From assembly GCA_021777535.1 (NCBI GenBank), contig JAJYDN010000006.1, forward strand, positions 1 through 60,068: 60,068 bases of DNA, read 5' to 3'. Positions 36,101-49,519 of the stretch are shown in pieces. Source of the stretch: Pseudomonadota bacterium. GTDB lineage: Bacteria; Pseudomonadota; Gammaproteobacteria; Acidiferrobacterales; Acidiferrobacteraceae. The first letter of the stretch is position 1. The number at the start of each line of letters is the position of its first letter. The translations under genes were made by a program, and so were the position numbers. The notes under the pieces were generated by a model. That model searched no databases. It had not been told where the DNA came from and worked only from the letters and a program-made list of their open reading frames with translations.

Positions 36101-36620
36101 CAGGCCCGTGTTGGTGGGCGGGCTTGTCGTGGGCTTGCGGATCATGAATACCCGCCGGGGCGACCGGATGGCGATCATGACGCTCGATGACCGGCGCGGA
36201 CGCATTGACGTGGTGCTGTTTGGGGAGATATTCGGGCGCTACCGGGAGCGTGTGGTCAAGGATGCGCTGGTCCTGGCCAGCGGCCGGGTCGCCGCAGACG
36301 ACTACTCCGGTGGCTATAAAATGACCGCGGATGCCCTCTATAATATGGACGAGGCCCGTGCGGAATTCGCACGCAGGCTCGTAATCGAATGTGACACCAG
36401 GGCGCAGGGCGCCTTGTTCGCAGCGCAGCTAAAAGAGATTCTCGCCTCGGCGGCGGGGTCCGGCCAGTGTCCCGTGGTGGTGCGTTGCCACTTGCCCCAG
36501 GCGAGCGGGGATTTGTGTTTCGGGGACGAATGGCGTGTCGCTCCGAACGAATCGATGTTGCGGCGGCTTGATGCGCTGGCCGGTGAAGGGCGCGTTCATC
36601 TTGTTTATGGGAACGGATAG
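33168..36620 (+). CDS. dnaE: DNA polymerase III alpha subunit
   Basis: 1150 residues from GTG 33168, close to the 1160 of E. coli. PHP domain (VHLHLHSEYSLADGLVRLDE), palm domain with GPGRGSGAGSLVAYAL and the catalytic PDFDVDFCMDGRDRV, then GYGFNRSHSAAYALLSYQ in the fingers. C-terminal helix-hairpin-helix, OB fold (VGGLVVGLRIMNTRRGD) and tau-binding tail. Chromosomal replicase. A possible clamp-binding motif QDDLFG occurs near residue 910. Confidence 0.98.
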   Translation: MSGFVHLHLHSEYSLADGLVRLDELVGACVRDGMPAVAVTDLANLFGMVKFYKAAVAGGIKPIIGADIGVEAAPGGKEVPRLVLLCQNLQGYRNLSILLTRAYSEGQGRGRPCVAQSWLPGHTEGLIALSGALEGDIGQALIASHRAQAEAAARQWAQLFPGRFYIELQRTGQPLQEEYNRLAVGLARELTLPVVATHNVRFLSQEDFEAHEIRVCIHEGRTLADPRRPRRYTKEQYLARPDQMERLFADIPDAIENTVEIAKRCTLEFCFDKHFLPNFPVAGKSVDEVLDEQARTGLDRRMGRMPEALRAEKTGPYAERLALELSVIKKMGFSGYFLIVADFIAWAKGHDVPVGPGRGSGAGSLVAYALGITELDPIEYELLFERFLNPERVSLPDFDVDFCMDGRDRVIEYVTERYGSDRVSQIITFGTMAAKAVVRDVGRVLDHPYGYCDKLAKLIPHDLGITLDQALEQEPILKERYEKEEDVRALLDAARKLEGLARNAGKHAGGVVIAPSVLTDFMPLYCEAGSSQFVTQLDKDDVEALGLVKFDFLGLRTLTIIAKAVKIVDQLRASQGEPPLALDALPVDDPDAYKLLKACRTTALFQLESRGMKELIQRLQPDNFEEIVALVALFRPGPLQSGMVDDFINRKHGRARIEYPHEVLAPILKPTYGVILYQEQVMQIAQVLAGYSLGKADLLRRAMGKKKPEEMAKQREGFVGGAEQRGYDGRLASAIFNLIEKFAGYGFNRSHSAAYALLSYQTAWLKAHHPAAFMAGVLSADMDKTDKVVTMIAECSDMGIAVIPPDINRCGQEFVVVDGKTILYGLGAIKGLGESAIEALLQAREGGPFVDLFDLCRRVDGRRVNRRVLECLILAGACDRLGPHRGAMMASLEVALNAAEQQGRNAALGQDDLFGGGSGVGVYQPEFVQVERWPSERQLEGEKETLGLYLTGHPVDRYAQELQQITGSTLADLKTSEDRPVLVGGLVVGLRIMNTRRGDRMAIMTLDDRRGRIDVVLFGEIFGRYRERVVKDALVLASGRVAADDYSGGYKMTADALYNMDEARAEFARRLVIECDTRAQGALFAAQLKEILASAAGSGQCPVVVRCHLPQASGDLCFGDEWRVAPNESMLRRLDALAGEGRVHLVYGNG

Positions 36621-36626
36621 GAAAGA

Positions 36627-37586
36627 ATGAACCAGAATTACCTCGATTTCGAGCAGTCGATCGCTGACCTTGAGGCCAAGATCGAGGCATTGCGGTTTCT
36701 CGACAGCAGTTCGGGCGTCAACATCAACGACGAGATCATCCGCCTTCGCGCAAAGAGCCACCGTCTCACGCAGTCGATCTTCGCGCAGCTCACGCCCTGG
36801 CAGGTGTCGCAACTGGCGCGTCACCCGCAGCGGCCCTACACGCTCGACTATGTGCCGCGCCTTTTCACGGACTTCGAGGAACTGCATGGCGACCGCCTGT
36901 ACGGTGACGACGGCGCCATCGTGGCCGGTATCGCCCGTCTGGACGATCGACCGGTCGCGGTGATCGGGCACCAGAAGGGGCGCGATACGCGGGAGAAAGT
37001 GAAGCGGAATTTCGGCATGCCGCGGCCCGAGGGATACCGCAAGGCGCTGCGCATCATGCACCTCGCCGAACGTTTTCATATGCCCGTCATCACGTTCATC
37101 GATACGATGGGCGCCTACCCCGGAGTAGGTGCGGAGGAGCGCGGGCAGAGCGAGGCGATTGCGCGCAATCTCTATGTGATGGCGACGCTGAAGACGCCGA
37201 TCATCAGCGCCGTGATCGGCGAGGGGGGCTCCGGCGGGGCGCTCGCGATCGGGGTTTGCGATCACATGCTGATGCTGCAGTACGCGACCTATTCGGTGAT
37301 AAGCCCCGAGGGGTGCGCGTCGATCCTCTGGAAAAGCGCCGATCGCGCGTCGCAGGCGGCGGAGGCCCTGGGGATCACGGCCGAGAGCCTAAAGCGCCTG
37401 AACCTGATCGACGAGATCGTCAGCGAGCCGCTCGGGGGCGCGCATCGGGACGTCGACGCGATGGCGCAGATACTGAAATCGGCTCTGCGCGCCAATCTGG
37501 ATACGTTGACCCGCATGCCCATCGAAGACCTGTGCGCGCGCCGCCAGTTACGGTTGCGCCAATACGGGCAGTTTGAAGACCACTGA
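36627..37586 (+). CDS. accA: Acetyl-CoA carboxylase carboxyltransferase subunit alpha
   Basis: 319 residues from ATG 36627 (GGAAAG box). [20 protein letters not shown] start, [36 protein letters not shown], the oxyanion-hole [12 protein letters not shown], and [11 protein letters not shown]. Pairs with AccD, encoded elsewhere, to carboxylate acetyl-CoA. The tilS start lies in its last codons. Confidence 0.97.
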   Translation: MNQNYLDFEQSIADLEAKIEALRFLDSSSGVNINDEIIRLRAKSHRLTQSIFAQLTPWQVSQLARHPQRPYTLDYVPRLFTDFEELHGDRLYGDDGAIVAGIARLDDRPVAVIGHQKGRDTREKVKRNFGMPRPEGYRKALRIMHLAERFHMPVITFIDTMGAYPGVGAEERGQSEAIARNLYVMATLKTPIISAVIGEGGSGGALAIGVCDHMLMLQYATYSVISPEGCASILWKSADRASQAAEALGITAESLKRLNLIDEIVSEPLGGAHRDVDAMAQILKSALRANLDTLTRMPIEDLCARRQLRLRQYGQFEDH

Positions 37587-38913
37587 GTGGTCCACCGCGC
37601 GGTTGCGCGAGGCGCTCGGGCGCCTTCATGTCGCAGACGCGACACCCCTTTGCGTCGGCTACAGTGGCGGGCGGGATTCACGGGTGTTGCTGCAGGGGCT
37701 CGTAGATCTCGGTTGGGCGCCACTGCGTGCCCTGCATGTCAATCATCAATTACAGGCGGATGCCGCCCGGTGGGCGGCCGAGGCGGTCCACGTGTGCGCA
37801 GCGCTCGGGGTTCTTTGCACCGTACGCACGGTGGAAGTGACGGGACGAAAGCGCCTGGGTACGGAGGCGGCGGCGCGCGTAGCCCGCTACGCGGCGTTTC
37901 GCGAGGAATTGAATGAAGGGGAGGTGCTGCTGCTTGCCCATCACGCCGATGATCAGGCCGAGACCGTCCTTTTGCAGCTTTTGCGCGGTGCGGGTCTCGA
38001 GGGACTGATGGGTATGGCGGCAAGCCTCCCGCTGGGGCGCGGACGGCTGGCGCGGCCGCTACTGGACGTGCCGGGAGACGCTATCGAGGCCTTTGCGCGC
38101 ACCCGCAACATCCCGTATATCGTCGATCCGAGCAATGCAGACACACGCTACCGGCGCAACTTCCTGCGCCTCGAAATCATGCCGCGGCTCAGACGGCATT
38201 GGCCGCGCGCCGGACTTGCGATCGCCCGCAGCGCCCGCCAGTTGCAGCGCGCCCACGCGGTCTGGCAGGCAGACAGAAGCGGGCTCTCCTGCGCGAGGGG
38301 CGACGGGGCGCTTTGGCTGGGGGCCTGGCGGGCGCTCGATGCGCCGCAGGCGCTCCATGCGCTGCGGCAGTGGATCAGGCAGCAGCAGGGTCCCGTACTG
38401 TCGGAGCGCAGCCTGCTTGCGCTCGCCGCGGCGTTACACGAAGAGCCGCGAAGCCGCCAGCAGCGCATCGCCCTGGAGGGCGGGGTGGTGCGGCGGTACC
38501 GGGACCACGCATGGTGGGGGGAGGCCGCAGGAGAGGCCCCCGGCGGCAGCCGTGACTGGGAGCCGCCGGCGCCGTTTGACTGGCCGGAGGCGGGGCTACA
38601 CTGGTCCGTACGGGAGACGGTCGGCATGGGACTTGCGCAGGAACGCCTGCGGGGTCACAGGCTCTCCGTACGGTTCCGGGAGGCGGGCGCGCGGGCCTTC
38701 ATCGGCGGCCGCGGGCACCGGCCGGTCAAGAAGCTGTTGCAGGAGCTCGGCGTGCCGCCCTGGCGGCGGGCGCAGTTGCCGCTTTTATGGGACGGGGAGA
38801 ATCTCGTTGCGGTGGCGGGGATATGGATCGCGCCGGCTTACCGGGCGCGGGATGGCGAGCCAGGCTGGCTCATCGAGGACAAGGGACAAGCGCCGGGAGG
38901 TTGTGAAAAATGA
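37573..38913 (+). CDS. tilS: tRNA(Ile)-lysidine synthase
   Basis: 446 residues from TTG 37573, overlapping accA by 14 bp. N-type ATP pyrophosphatase P-loop [12 protein letters not shown] (canonical SGGxDS), then [34 protein letters not shown] and [16 protein letters not shown]-terminal tRNA-binding TilS_C region with [19 protein letters not shown]. It converts C34 of tRNA-Ile(CAU) to lysidine. Normal position after accA. Confidence 0.95.
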   Translation: MKTTEWSTARLREALGRLHVADATPLCVGYSGGRDSRVLLQGLVDLGWAPLRALHVNHQLQADAARWAAEAVHVCAALGVLCTVRTVEVTGRKRLGTEAAARVARYAAFREELNEGEVLLLAHHADDQAETVLLQLLRGAGLEGLMGMAASLPLGRGRLARPLLDVPGDAIEAFARTRNIPYIVDPSNADTRYRRNFLRLEIMPRLRRHWPRAGLAIARSARQLQRAHAVWQADRSGLSCARGDGALWLGAWRALDAPQALHALRQWIRQQQGPVLSERSLLALAAALHEEPRSRQQRIALEGGVVRRYRDHAWWGEAAGEAPGGSRDWEPPAPFDWPEAGLHWSVRETVGMGLAQERLRGHRLSVRFREAGARAFIGGRGHRPVKKLLQELGVPPWRRAQLPLLWDGENLVAVAGIWIAPAYRARDGEPGWLIEDKGQAPGGCEK

Positions 38914-38926
38914 GACCATCTGTTAG

Positions 38927-42767
<3,841 letters not shown>

Positions 42768-42851
42768 GAAACGCCTGTAAGGGGATTGCGCCTCCGTCTT
42801 CCCGCCGGCGTCCTGCCGCGGCGGGACGTCCCGGCACCGGGACCGACTCTG

Positions 42852-42868
42852 CTTTCGCTGAGCGAAAG
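42852..42868 (+). terminator. Inverted repeat between eno and ftsB
   Basis: CTTTCGC-TGA-GCGAAAG (7-bp stem, extendable to 8 bp with a single-base centre), followed by TTCAAGTTATACT. It could end some eno transcripts. The TATACT at 42876-42881 could be a -10 element for ftsB, but it lies so near the ATG that the transcript would be almost leaderless. Confidence 0.4.
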
Positions 42869-42887
42869 TTCAAGTTATACTGGATCC

Positions 42888-43226
42888 ATGAAGAGGTGGC
42901 TCGGCATTGCCGTTATCGCCTGTGTGGTGCTCACGCAATACACCTTATGGTTCGGGCGTGGGGGTGTTGTTGCGCTCATACACCGGCAACACCATATTCA
43001 TGTCCTGAAGAAAAGCACGGCAAAACTCCTGAAGATCGACGAAGCGCTGGCAGCCGAAGTCACGAGCCTGCAAAGCGGAACCGCCGCCCTGGATGCGCAA
43101 GCGCGTTCTGGTCTGGGTATGATCCGCAAGGGTCAGACCTTCTACGAGGTCATCTCCGGCAGTCCGCCTCCCGTCAATACCGCCTCGTGGATTGCGCGCT
43201 ATCAGGAACTCGCCGCCAGAGGGTAG
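42888..43226 (+). CDS. ftsB: Cell division protein FtsB
   Basis: 112 residues from ATG 42888. One N-terminal TM helix (WLGIAVIACVVLTQYTLWF) followed by Gly-Arg and a coiled-coil (about 30-75), then ARSGLGMIRKGQTFYEVI, matching FtsB's conserved ARxxLGMIrpGEtfyqv. It links FtsL and FtsQ in the divisome. The upstream in-frame start at 42786 lies before the hairpin and is not family-like. Relatives are usually followed by ispD; here the convergent ygfZ follows and overlaps its end by 25 bp. Confidence 0.93.
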   Translation: MKRWLGIAVIACVVLTQYTLWFGRGGVVALIHRQHHIHVLKKSTAKLLKIDEALAAEVTSLQSGTAALDAQARSGLGMIRKGQTFYEVISGSPPPVNTASWIARYQELAARG

Positions 43227-44221
43227 GGCAGTTCCGTAAAGGAAAGCGGGATGTCCGCGCAGGTCACGACGGCGGTATCGTGACTGCTGATCTGGGTGAC
43301 CGCAAGCAGCGCGACCTTGTGATCCGGCCCCGTTTCCGCCATCAGCACATGACCCGCCGGCTGCCCCGGCAGATTCGCCGCATGCAGCGGGGTGCCGGGC
43401 GCAGGCGGCGTCCTGGTATCCAGTGTGGCGGCATACATGCGCTGCTTCAGGCGTCCGAGATAATGCATTCGCGCGACGATCTCCTGGCCCGTATAGCAGC
43501 CCTTCTGAAAGCTGATGCCGCCCAGAACATCGAGGTTCACCATCTGGGGTACGAATTCCTCGCTCGTTGCCGGCCCGATCTCGGGGATCCCGGCGCGGAT
43601 ATCGAGCCAGCGCCACGCCTTGGCGCCGATTCTCTGCGCGGCCGGCACCTGCGACCAGAGCGCTGCAACCGCCGCGGAAGGGCCGAGGACCAGGCCGCGC
43701 CGGCCGGCGGCGGCCGGGATGGCAGCGACCAGAAAGTCATCGGCGCGAATGACCGCCGCCGCTTCAGGCAGCGGCAGGGCGCCGGGGATCTGCGGCGGGT
43801 TCCCGGAGAAGCCGAGCACCGACCACGCGGTGTCTTCCGTGAGTGTCACCTTCGCGCGCAATACATACATCTTCAAGCGCTTCAGCATCGGGGGGAGCAG
43901 GCTGCGCGGCAGCAAAAGGAGCAGATCGTCGCCGTCTTTCAGGATCCGGAAGATGGCGAGGAGCCGTCCCTGCGCGGTGCAGTAGCCGCTCAGCTGACTG
44001 GTGCCGCCGACGCTTCGCGTATCGCTCGTGAGCTGGCCCTGCAGAAAGCTTGCCGCCTCGGCCCCGCTTGCCCGGATGATGCCAAAATGGGACAGGGCGC
44101 AGACCACGGGACCGCGGTCTGCCGCGAGGAGCTCGGCCGCCGGATGGCCATAATGGGCGACCTCTCCGTCAAGCAGTATGCCGCCTTCGGCGGTCAAGGC
44201 CTCGTTTGATTCCCTCTCCAT
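43202..44221 (-). CDS. ygfZ: tRNA-modifying/Fe-S assembly folate-binding protein YgfZ
   Basis: 339 residues from ATG 44221. The aminomethyltransferase-like fold carries the diagnostic KGCYTGQEIVARMHYLGR, with ISFQ just before it. N-terminal SHFGIIRASGAEAASFLQGQ and LSGYCTAQGRLLAIFRI are also typical. It helps repair or assemble certain Fe-S enzymes with folate. Divergent from sdhC, which encodes part of an Fe-S enzyme; the shared control region holds a TATAAT for the sdh side. Confidence 0.95.
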   Translation of the reverse strand: MERESNEALTAEGGILLDGEVAHYGHPAAELLAADRGPVVCALSHFGIIRASGAEAASFLQGQLTSDTRSVGGTSQLSGYCTAQGRLLAIFRILKDGDDLLLLLPRSLLPPMLKRLKMYVLRAKVTLTEDTAWSVLGFSGNPPQIPGALPLPEAAAVIRADDFLVAAIPAAAGRRGLVLGPSAAVAALWSQVPAAQRIGAKAWRWLDIRAGIPEIGPATSEEFVPQMVNLDVLGGISFQKGCYTGQEIVARMHYLGRLKQRMYAATLDTRTPPAPGTPLHAANLPGQPAGHVLMAETGPDHKVALLAVTQISSHDTAVVTCADIPLSFTELPYPLAASS

Positions 44222-44232
44222 CGCTTGCCCCC

Positions 44233-44238
44233 TATAAT
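44233..44238 (+). promoter_or_regulatory. -10 element of the sdh operon promoter
   Basis: Perfect TATAAT, 58 bp before the sdhC start and just upstream of the ygfZ coding start on the opposite strand. The -35 region at 17-bp spacing (TTCCCT) is weak; TTGATT lies 21 bp upstream, too far for standard spacing. Confidence 0.5.
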
Positions 44239-44295
44239 TTGATAACAGAGCCGTTTGATCATAACCAAAAATTGCCGCTGTCGGCAGAGGGATCC

Positions 44296-44673
44296 GTGAA
44301 CCAGGCCGTGCGCCCCCGCGAATTCGGGCTTTTGCACCTGCGCCTGCCGGTTGGGGCGGTCACGTCCATCCTCCACAGGGTGACGGGTCTGCTCCTCATC
44401 GTGTTAGTCGGCGCCCTCATCGTCCTGCTCCGGAAAGCGCTCGCTTCGCCGCAGGGTTACATGCGCGTGGCCACCATCCTCGGTGGCCCGGCCGCCCATG
44501 TCCTGGGGCCTCTGGCGGTCTGGGTGGTGGCGCAGCATACCTATGCAGGCCTGCGTCATCTGGCCCTCGATGGGGGACTCGTGCAGGGACGGCGCGCGGG
44601 GCGCGCGAGCGCCATCGCGGTGCTGGTGGTCGCGGCCGCCACTGCGTTCGCGGCGGCTCTTTTATGGCCTTAG
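44296..44673 (+). CDS. sdhC: Succinate dehydrogenase cytochrome b556 subunit
   Basis: 125 residues from GTG 44296 (AGAGG box); an upstream in-frame start at 44206 lies before the promoter and is excluded. Family features: MNQAVRPREFGLLHLRLP, then SILHRVTGLLLIVLVG with the conserved Ser and Arg near the quinone site, three TM helices and the haem His in HTYAGLRHLALD. Overlaps sdhD by 10 bp. Confidence 0.95.
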   Translation: MNQAVRPREFGLLHLRLPVGAVTSILHRVTGLLLIVLVGALIVLLRKALASPQGYMRVATILGGPAAHVLGPLAVWVVAQHTYAGLRHLALDGGLVQGRRAGRASAIAVLVVAAATAFAAALLWP

Positions 44674-45017
44674 AACCCGGACTCTACGGCAGCCGCCGGG
44701 CAGGTACGACGGGCTGGCTTTGGCAGCGGGTCACGGCCGTCGTCATCGGCGCGGGCCTGCTCGCCCTGTTGGTGGCCCTCTGCCTCATTGGCCCCCTGAG
44801 TTATCCGGTATGGCACGGGGTCATGGGCTCCTTCGCGGTGCGAACACTTCTCTTCGTCTGGTTTTTGGCGATGATGATCCATGCCTATCTGGGCATGGAG
44901 ACGATCCTCAAGGATTACGTGCATGCCCCTTTTTTAAGGCTTGCGATCGGATCGGCCGGATTGCTTGCCCTCGTGGGTCTGCTGGCGTTTGGCGCAATGG
45001 TGCTTATGACATGGTGA
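44664..45017 (+). CDS. sdhD: Succinate dehydrogenase hydrophobic anchor subunit
   Basis: 117 residues from ATG 44664. Three TM helices. TGWLWQRVTAVVIGAGLLAL carries the conserved WxxQR-type start, and MMIHAYLGMETILKDYVH has the haem-ligand His and the Asp-Tyr motif. Forms the membrane anchor and ubiquinone site with SdhC. Overlaps sdhA by 7 bp. Confidence 0.94.
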   Translation: MALEPGLYGSRRAGTTGWLWQRVTAVVIGAGLLALLVALCLIGPLSYPVWHGVMGSFAVRTLLFVWFLAMMIHAYLGMETILKDYVHAPFLRLAIGSAGLLALVGLLAFGAMVLMTW

Positions 45018-46777
45018 CGAAAGTGAAGCGGCGGCGGTTCGACTGCCTCGTGCTCGGCGCGGGCGGGGCGGGATTGCGCGCCGCACTGCAGCTTGCGCAG
45101 GATGAGGCGCGGGTGGCGGTGGTGTCGAAGGTCTTTCCGACGCGGTCCCACACGGTGGCCGCCCAAGGCGGCGTGAACGCGGCGCTTGGCAACGTGTTGC
45201 CGGATTCGTGGCACTGGCACATGTATGACACGGTCAAGGGCGGGGACTATCTCGGAGACCAGGATGCGATCGAATACCTCTGCCGCGCGGCGCGTCGTCT
45301 CGTCATTGAGCTCGAGCATTACGGGGTGCCGTTCTCGCGGCTCGACGACGGACGTATCTACCAGCGCCGTTTCGGGGGTCAAAGCCAGAATTTCGGTGGC
45401 GCACAGGCGGCGCGGACTTGCGCTGCGGCCGACCGCACGGGGCACGCCATCCTGCATGCGCTCTATCAGCAGAACATGCGCGCCAAGACACACTTTTTCG
45501 ACGAATATTTCGCGATCGACCTGTTGCGCGACGCAGACGGCCACACGCTCGGTGCGCTGGTCCTCGAGATGGAAACCGGGGAGCTGCTTGTCATCGAGGC
45601 AAAGGCCACGCTCATTGCGACGGGCGGCGCCGGACGGATGTACCGGACCAGCACCAACGCGCTCATCAACACGGGTGACGGACTGGGCATGGCACTGCGC
45701 GCGGGCATCCCGTTGCAGGACATGGAGTTCATCCAGTTCCATCCGACCGGACTGGCCGGTCTGGGCGTGCTCATAACCGAGGGTGCGCGGGGCGAAGGCG
45801 GCTATCTCGTCAACGGCGAAGGGGAGCGCTTCATGGAACGGTATGCGCCGCACGCCCGCGATCTGGCAAGCCGCGACGTCGTGAGCCGCGCCATTCATGA
45901 GGAAGTGCAGGCAGGACGGGGGTGCGGGCCGCGCCGGGACTACGTCGAACTGAAGCTTCAGCACCTGGGTGACGAGATCATCCGCAAGCGGCTGCCGGGC
46001 ATCCGCGAGACCACGCTGCGCTTTGCGCACATCGACCCGGCGACGGCCTCCATACCGGTCTATCCGACCGCCCATTACATCATGGGCGGCATTCCGACGA
46101 ACCGCCTGGGCCAGGTGGTGGCGCCCGCCCGGCACGGGCCCGAGGAACCGCAGCCCGGTCTCTACGCAGTCGGCGAGTGCGCGTGCGTGTCCGTGCATGG
46201 CGCCAACCGGCTCGGGGGAAACTCGCTTTTGGATATCATCGTGTTTGGCCGCGCAGCCGGCAACCAGATCCTCGCGGAACTAAAGGGGGAGCGCTACCAC
46301 CGGCCTTTGCCGGAAGGGGTCATCGAGGAAGCGGTGGCGCGCGTGCGGCGCTGGGATCGGGATGGCCCGGAATCGGTCGAGGCCGTGGGACGCGATTTGC
46401 GCGCGACGATGGAGCGTTTTTGCGGCGTGTTCCGGACCCAGGCCGTTCTCGACGAGGGCGTCCGGCGTATCCTCGAGATTCGCGAACGCCTGGCCCGTGC
46501 CGGGCTTACGGATCGCAGCCGGGTATTCAATACGGCGCGGATCGAGGCCCTCGAACTCGAGAATCTGGTGGAAGTGGCGCTGGCGACCGTCAGTTGCGCC
46601 GCCGCGCGCACCGAGAGCCGGGGGGCCCATTCGCGGGTCGATTTTCCAAAGCGTGATGACGCTCATTGGTTGCGCCATAGCCTTTATTTCCGTGCGGGGC
46701 GGACGGTCGATTACAAGCCCGTGCGCACACGGCCGCTCACCGTCGAACCGTTCCCGCCCGAACAGCGTGTCTACTGA
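45011..46777 (+). CDS. sdhA: Succinate dehydrogenase flavoprotein subunit
   Basis: 588 residues from ATG 45011. FAD-binding LVLGAGGAGLRAALQLA, the covalent-FAD His in TRSHTVAAQGGVNAAL, the substrate loop QFHPTGLAGLGVLITEGARG, active-site PTAHYIMGGIPTN, and HGANRLGGNSLLDIIVFGR. Oxidises succinate to fumarate in the TCA cycle and complex II. The FAD-attachment factor SdhE is encoded in the same operon. Confidence 0.98.
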   Translation: MVTKVKRRRFDCLVLGAGGAGLRAALQLAQDEARVAVVSKVFPTRSHTVAAQGGVNAALGNVLPDSWHWHMYDTVKGGDYLGDQDAIEYLCRAARRLVIELEHYGVPFSRLDDGRIYQRRFGGQSQNFGGAQAARTCAAADRTGHAILHALYQQNMRAKTHFFDEYFAIDLLRDADGHTLGALVLEMETGELLVIEAKATLIATGGAGRMYRTSTNALINTGDGLGMALRAGIPLQDMEFIQFHPTGLAGLGVLITEGARGEGGYLVNGEGERFMERYAPHARDLASRDVVSRAIHEEVQAGRGCGPRRDYVELKLQHLGDEIIRKRLPGIRETTLRFAHIDPATASIPVYPTAHYIMGGIPTNRLGQVVAPARHGPEEPQPGLYAVGECACVSVHGANRLGGNSLLDIIVFGRAAGNQILAELKGERYHRPLPEGVIEEAVARVRRWDRDGPESVEAVGRDLRATMERFCGVFRTQAVLDEGVRRILEIRERLARAGLTDRSRVFNTARIEALELENLVEVALATVSCAAARTESRGAHSRVDFPKRDDAHWLRHSLYFRAGRTVDYKPVRTRPLTVEPFPPEQRVY

Positions 46778-46786
46778 AGGAGGCGC

Positions 46787-47478
46787 ATGCGCTTTCAGAT
46801 ATATCGCTACGACCCCGACCGGGACCCACAGCCGCGCATGGTCTCCTATGACGTCGCAATACCTGCCGACACCCACATGCTGCTGGATGCGCTCCTGCTT
46901 TTGAAAGGACAAGACGAGACATTGAGCTTTCGGCGTTCGTGCCGGGAGGGCGTGTGCGGTTCGGATGCCATGAACGTGAACGGGCGCAACCGGCTTGCCT
47001 GCATAACGCCGCTTGCGGAGCTGCGGGAACCCATTATCGTGCGGCCGCTGCCCGGGATGCCCGTGATCCGGGATCTCATCGTGGATCTCGAGGGCTTCTA
47101 TCGGCAGTATCGGCGCGTGCGTCCCTGGCTCATCGAGGATGGGCCGGAATCGGAAATCGAACACCTGCAGGCGGTGGCCGACCGGGACCGGCTCGACGGA
47201 CTGTACGAGTGCATCCTCTGCGCCTGCTGCACGACGAGCTGCCCATCGTTCTGGTGGAATCCCGAAGAGTTTCTGGGACCGGCGGCACTGTTGCAGGCCT
47301 ACCGCTTCTTGAGCGACAGCCGCGACGAGGCGACCGGCGCGCGCCTGGACGACCTGGAGGATCCCTACCGGCTCTTCCGGTGTCACACGATCATGAACTG
47401 CACCGATGTGTGCCCGAAAGGCCTTGACCCGGCCGCCGCCATCGGGCATATCAAGGCCCTTCTTGCGGCGCGCAAGCT

Positions 47479-47482
<4 letters not shown>
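46787..47482 (+). CDS. sdhB: Succinate dehydrogenase iron-sulfur subunit
   Basis: 231 residues from ATG 46787 (AAGGAGG box). [2Fe-2S] cysteines in SCREGVCGSDAMNVNG plus RLAC, [4Fe-4S] in CILCACCTTSCPS, and [3Fe-4S] in CHTIMNCTDVCPKGL. Carries electrons from FAD to quinone. Overlaps sdhE by 4 bp. Confidence 0.98.
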
Positions 47483-49006
<1,524 letters not shown>

Positions 49007-49033
49007 CACCCCGCGCTCAGGGAGCGCGGGGTG
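49007..49033. terminator. Bidirectional hairpin between serS and doxX
   Basis: CACCCCGCGCTC and GAGCGCGGGGTG form a perfect 12-bp stem with an AGG loop, starting at the serS stop and ending 5 bp before the doxX stop. It can fold in both transcripts. No clear T-tract on either side. Confidence 0.65.
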
Positions 49034-49038
49034 GCCCC

Positions 49039-49437
49039 TCAGGATGCGCGGCGATAATGATCTATGCTGATGCAGCCGGGACCGTGGACGGCAAGCTCCA
49101 GAAGGCCGCCCGTGAAGGCGAGCTCCGCAAGTGCCACGATGATGTCATTTTGGGTCGTCAGCACATGATGGAAGACGACAATGGCGGCCAGGGAAAAGAG
49201 CGCAAGTATGGCTGCGGCCGTGCGCGTAAAAAAGCCAAAGATGAGACAGAGACTCCCGACGAGTTCCACGACAATGACCAGAGGCAAGACTGCCGTTGGC
49301 ACACCGAAGGCGGCCATGTACTGGGCGGTGCCGTGGTAGTCCAGAATTTTCCCGGTTACCGCATAAACAAAGATCGAGGCAAGGAACAGGCGGGCGATCA
49401 ATTCCACAAAGGCATAACTCTTCGCATTGGCTGCCAT
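49039..49437 (-). CDS. DoxX-family membrane protein
   Basis: 132 residues from ATG 49437. Four predicted TM helices; DoxX/DoxD signatures in ARLFLASIFVYAVTGKILDY, the small helix YMAAFGVPTA, and VVELVGSLCLIFGFFTR. Family members include the small subunit of archaeal thiosulfate:quinone oxidoreductase and many proteins of unknown role. No second subunit is adjacent, so a specific reaction is not assigned. Monocistronic, convergent with serS. Confidence 0.88.
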   Translation of the reverse strand: MAANAKSYAFVELIARLFLASIFVYAVTGKILDYHGTAQYMAAFGVPTAVLPLVIVVELVGSLCLIFGFFTRTAAAILALFSLAAIVVFHHVLTTQNDIIVALAELAFTGGLLELAVHGPGCISIDHYRRAS

Positions 49438-49519
49438 ACGGTCTCCAGGTGACCCCGGGCGATTCCGGTTCCGACAAGTCTAGGATAGGCGCAGGGTTTG
49501 GTCCAGATCCCTGTGGGAG

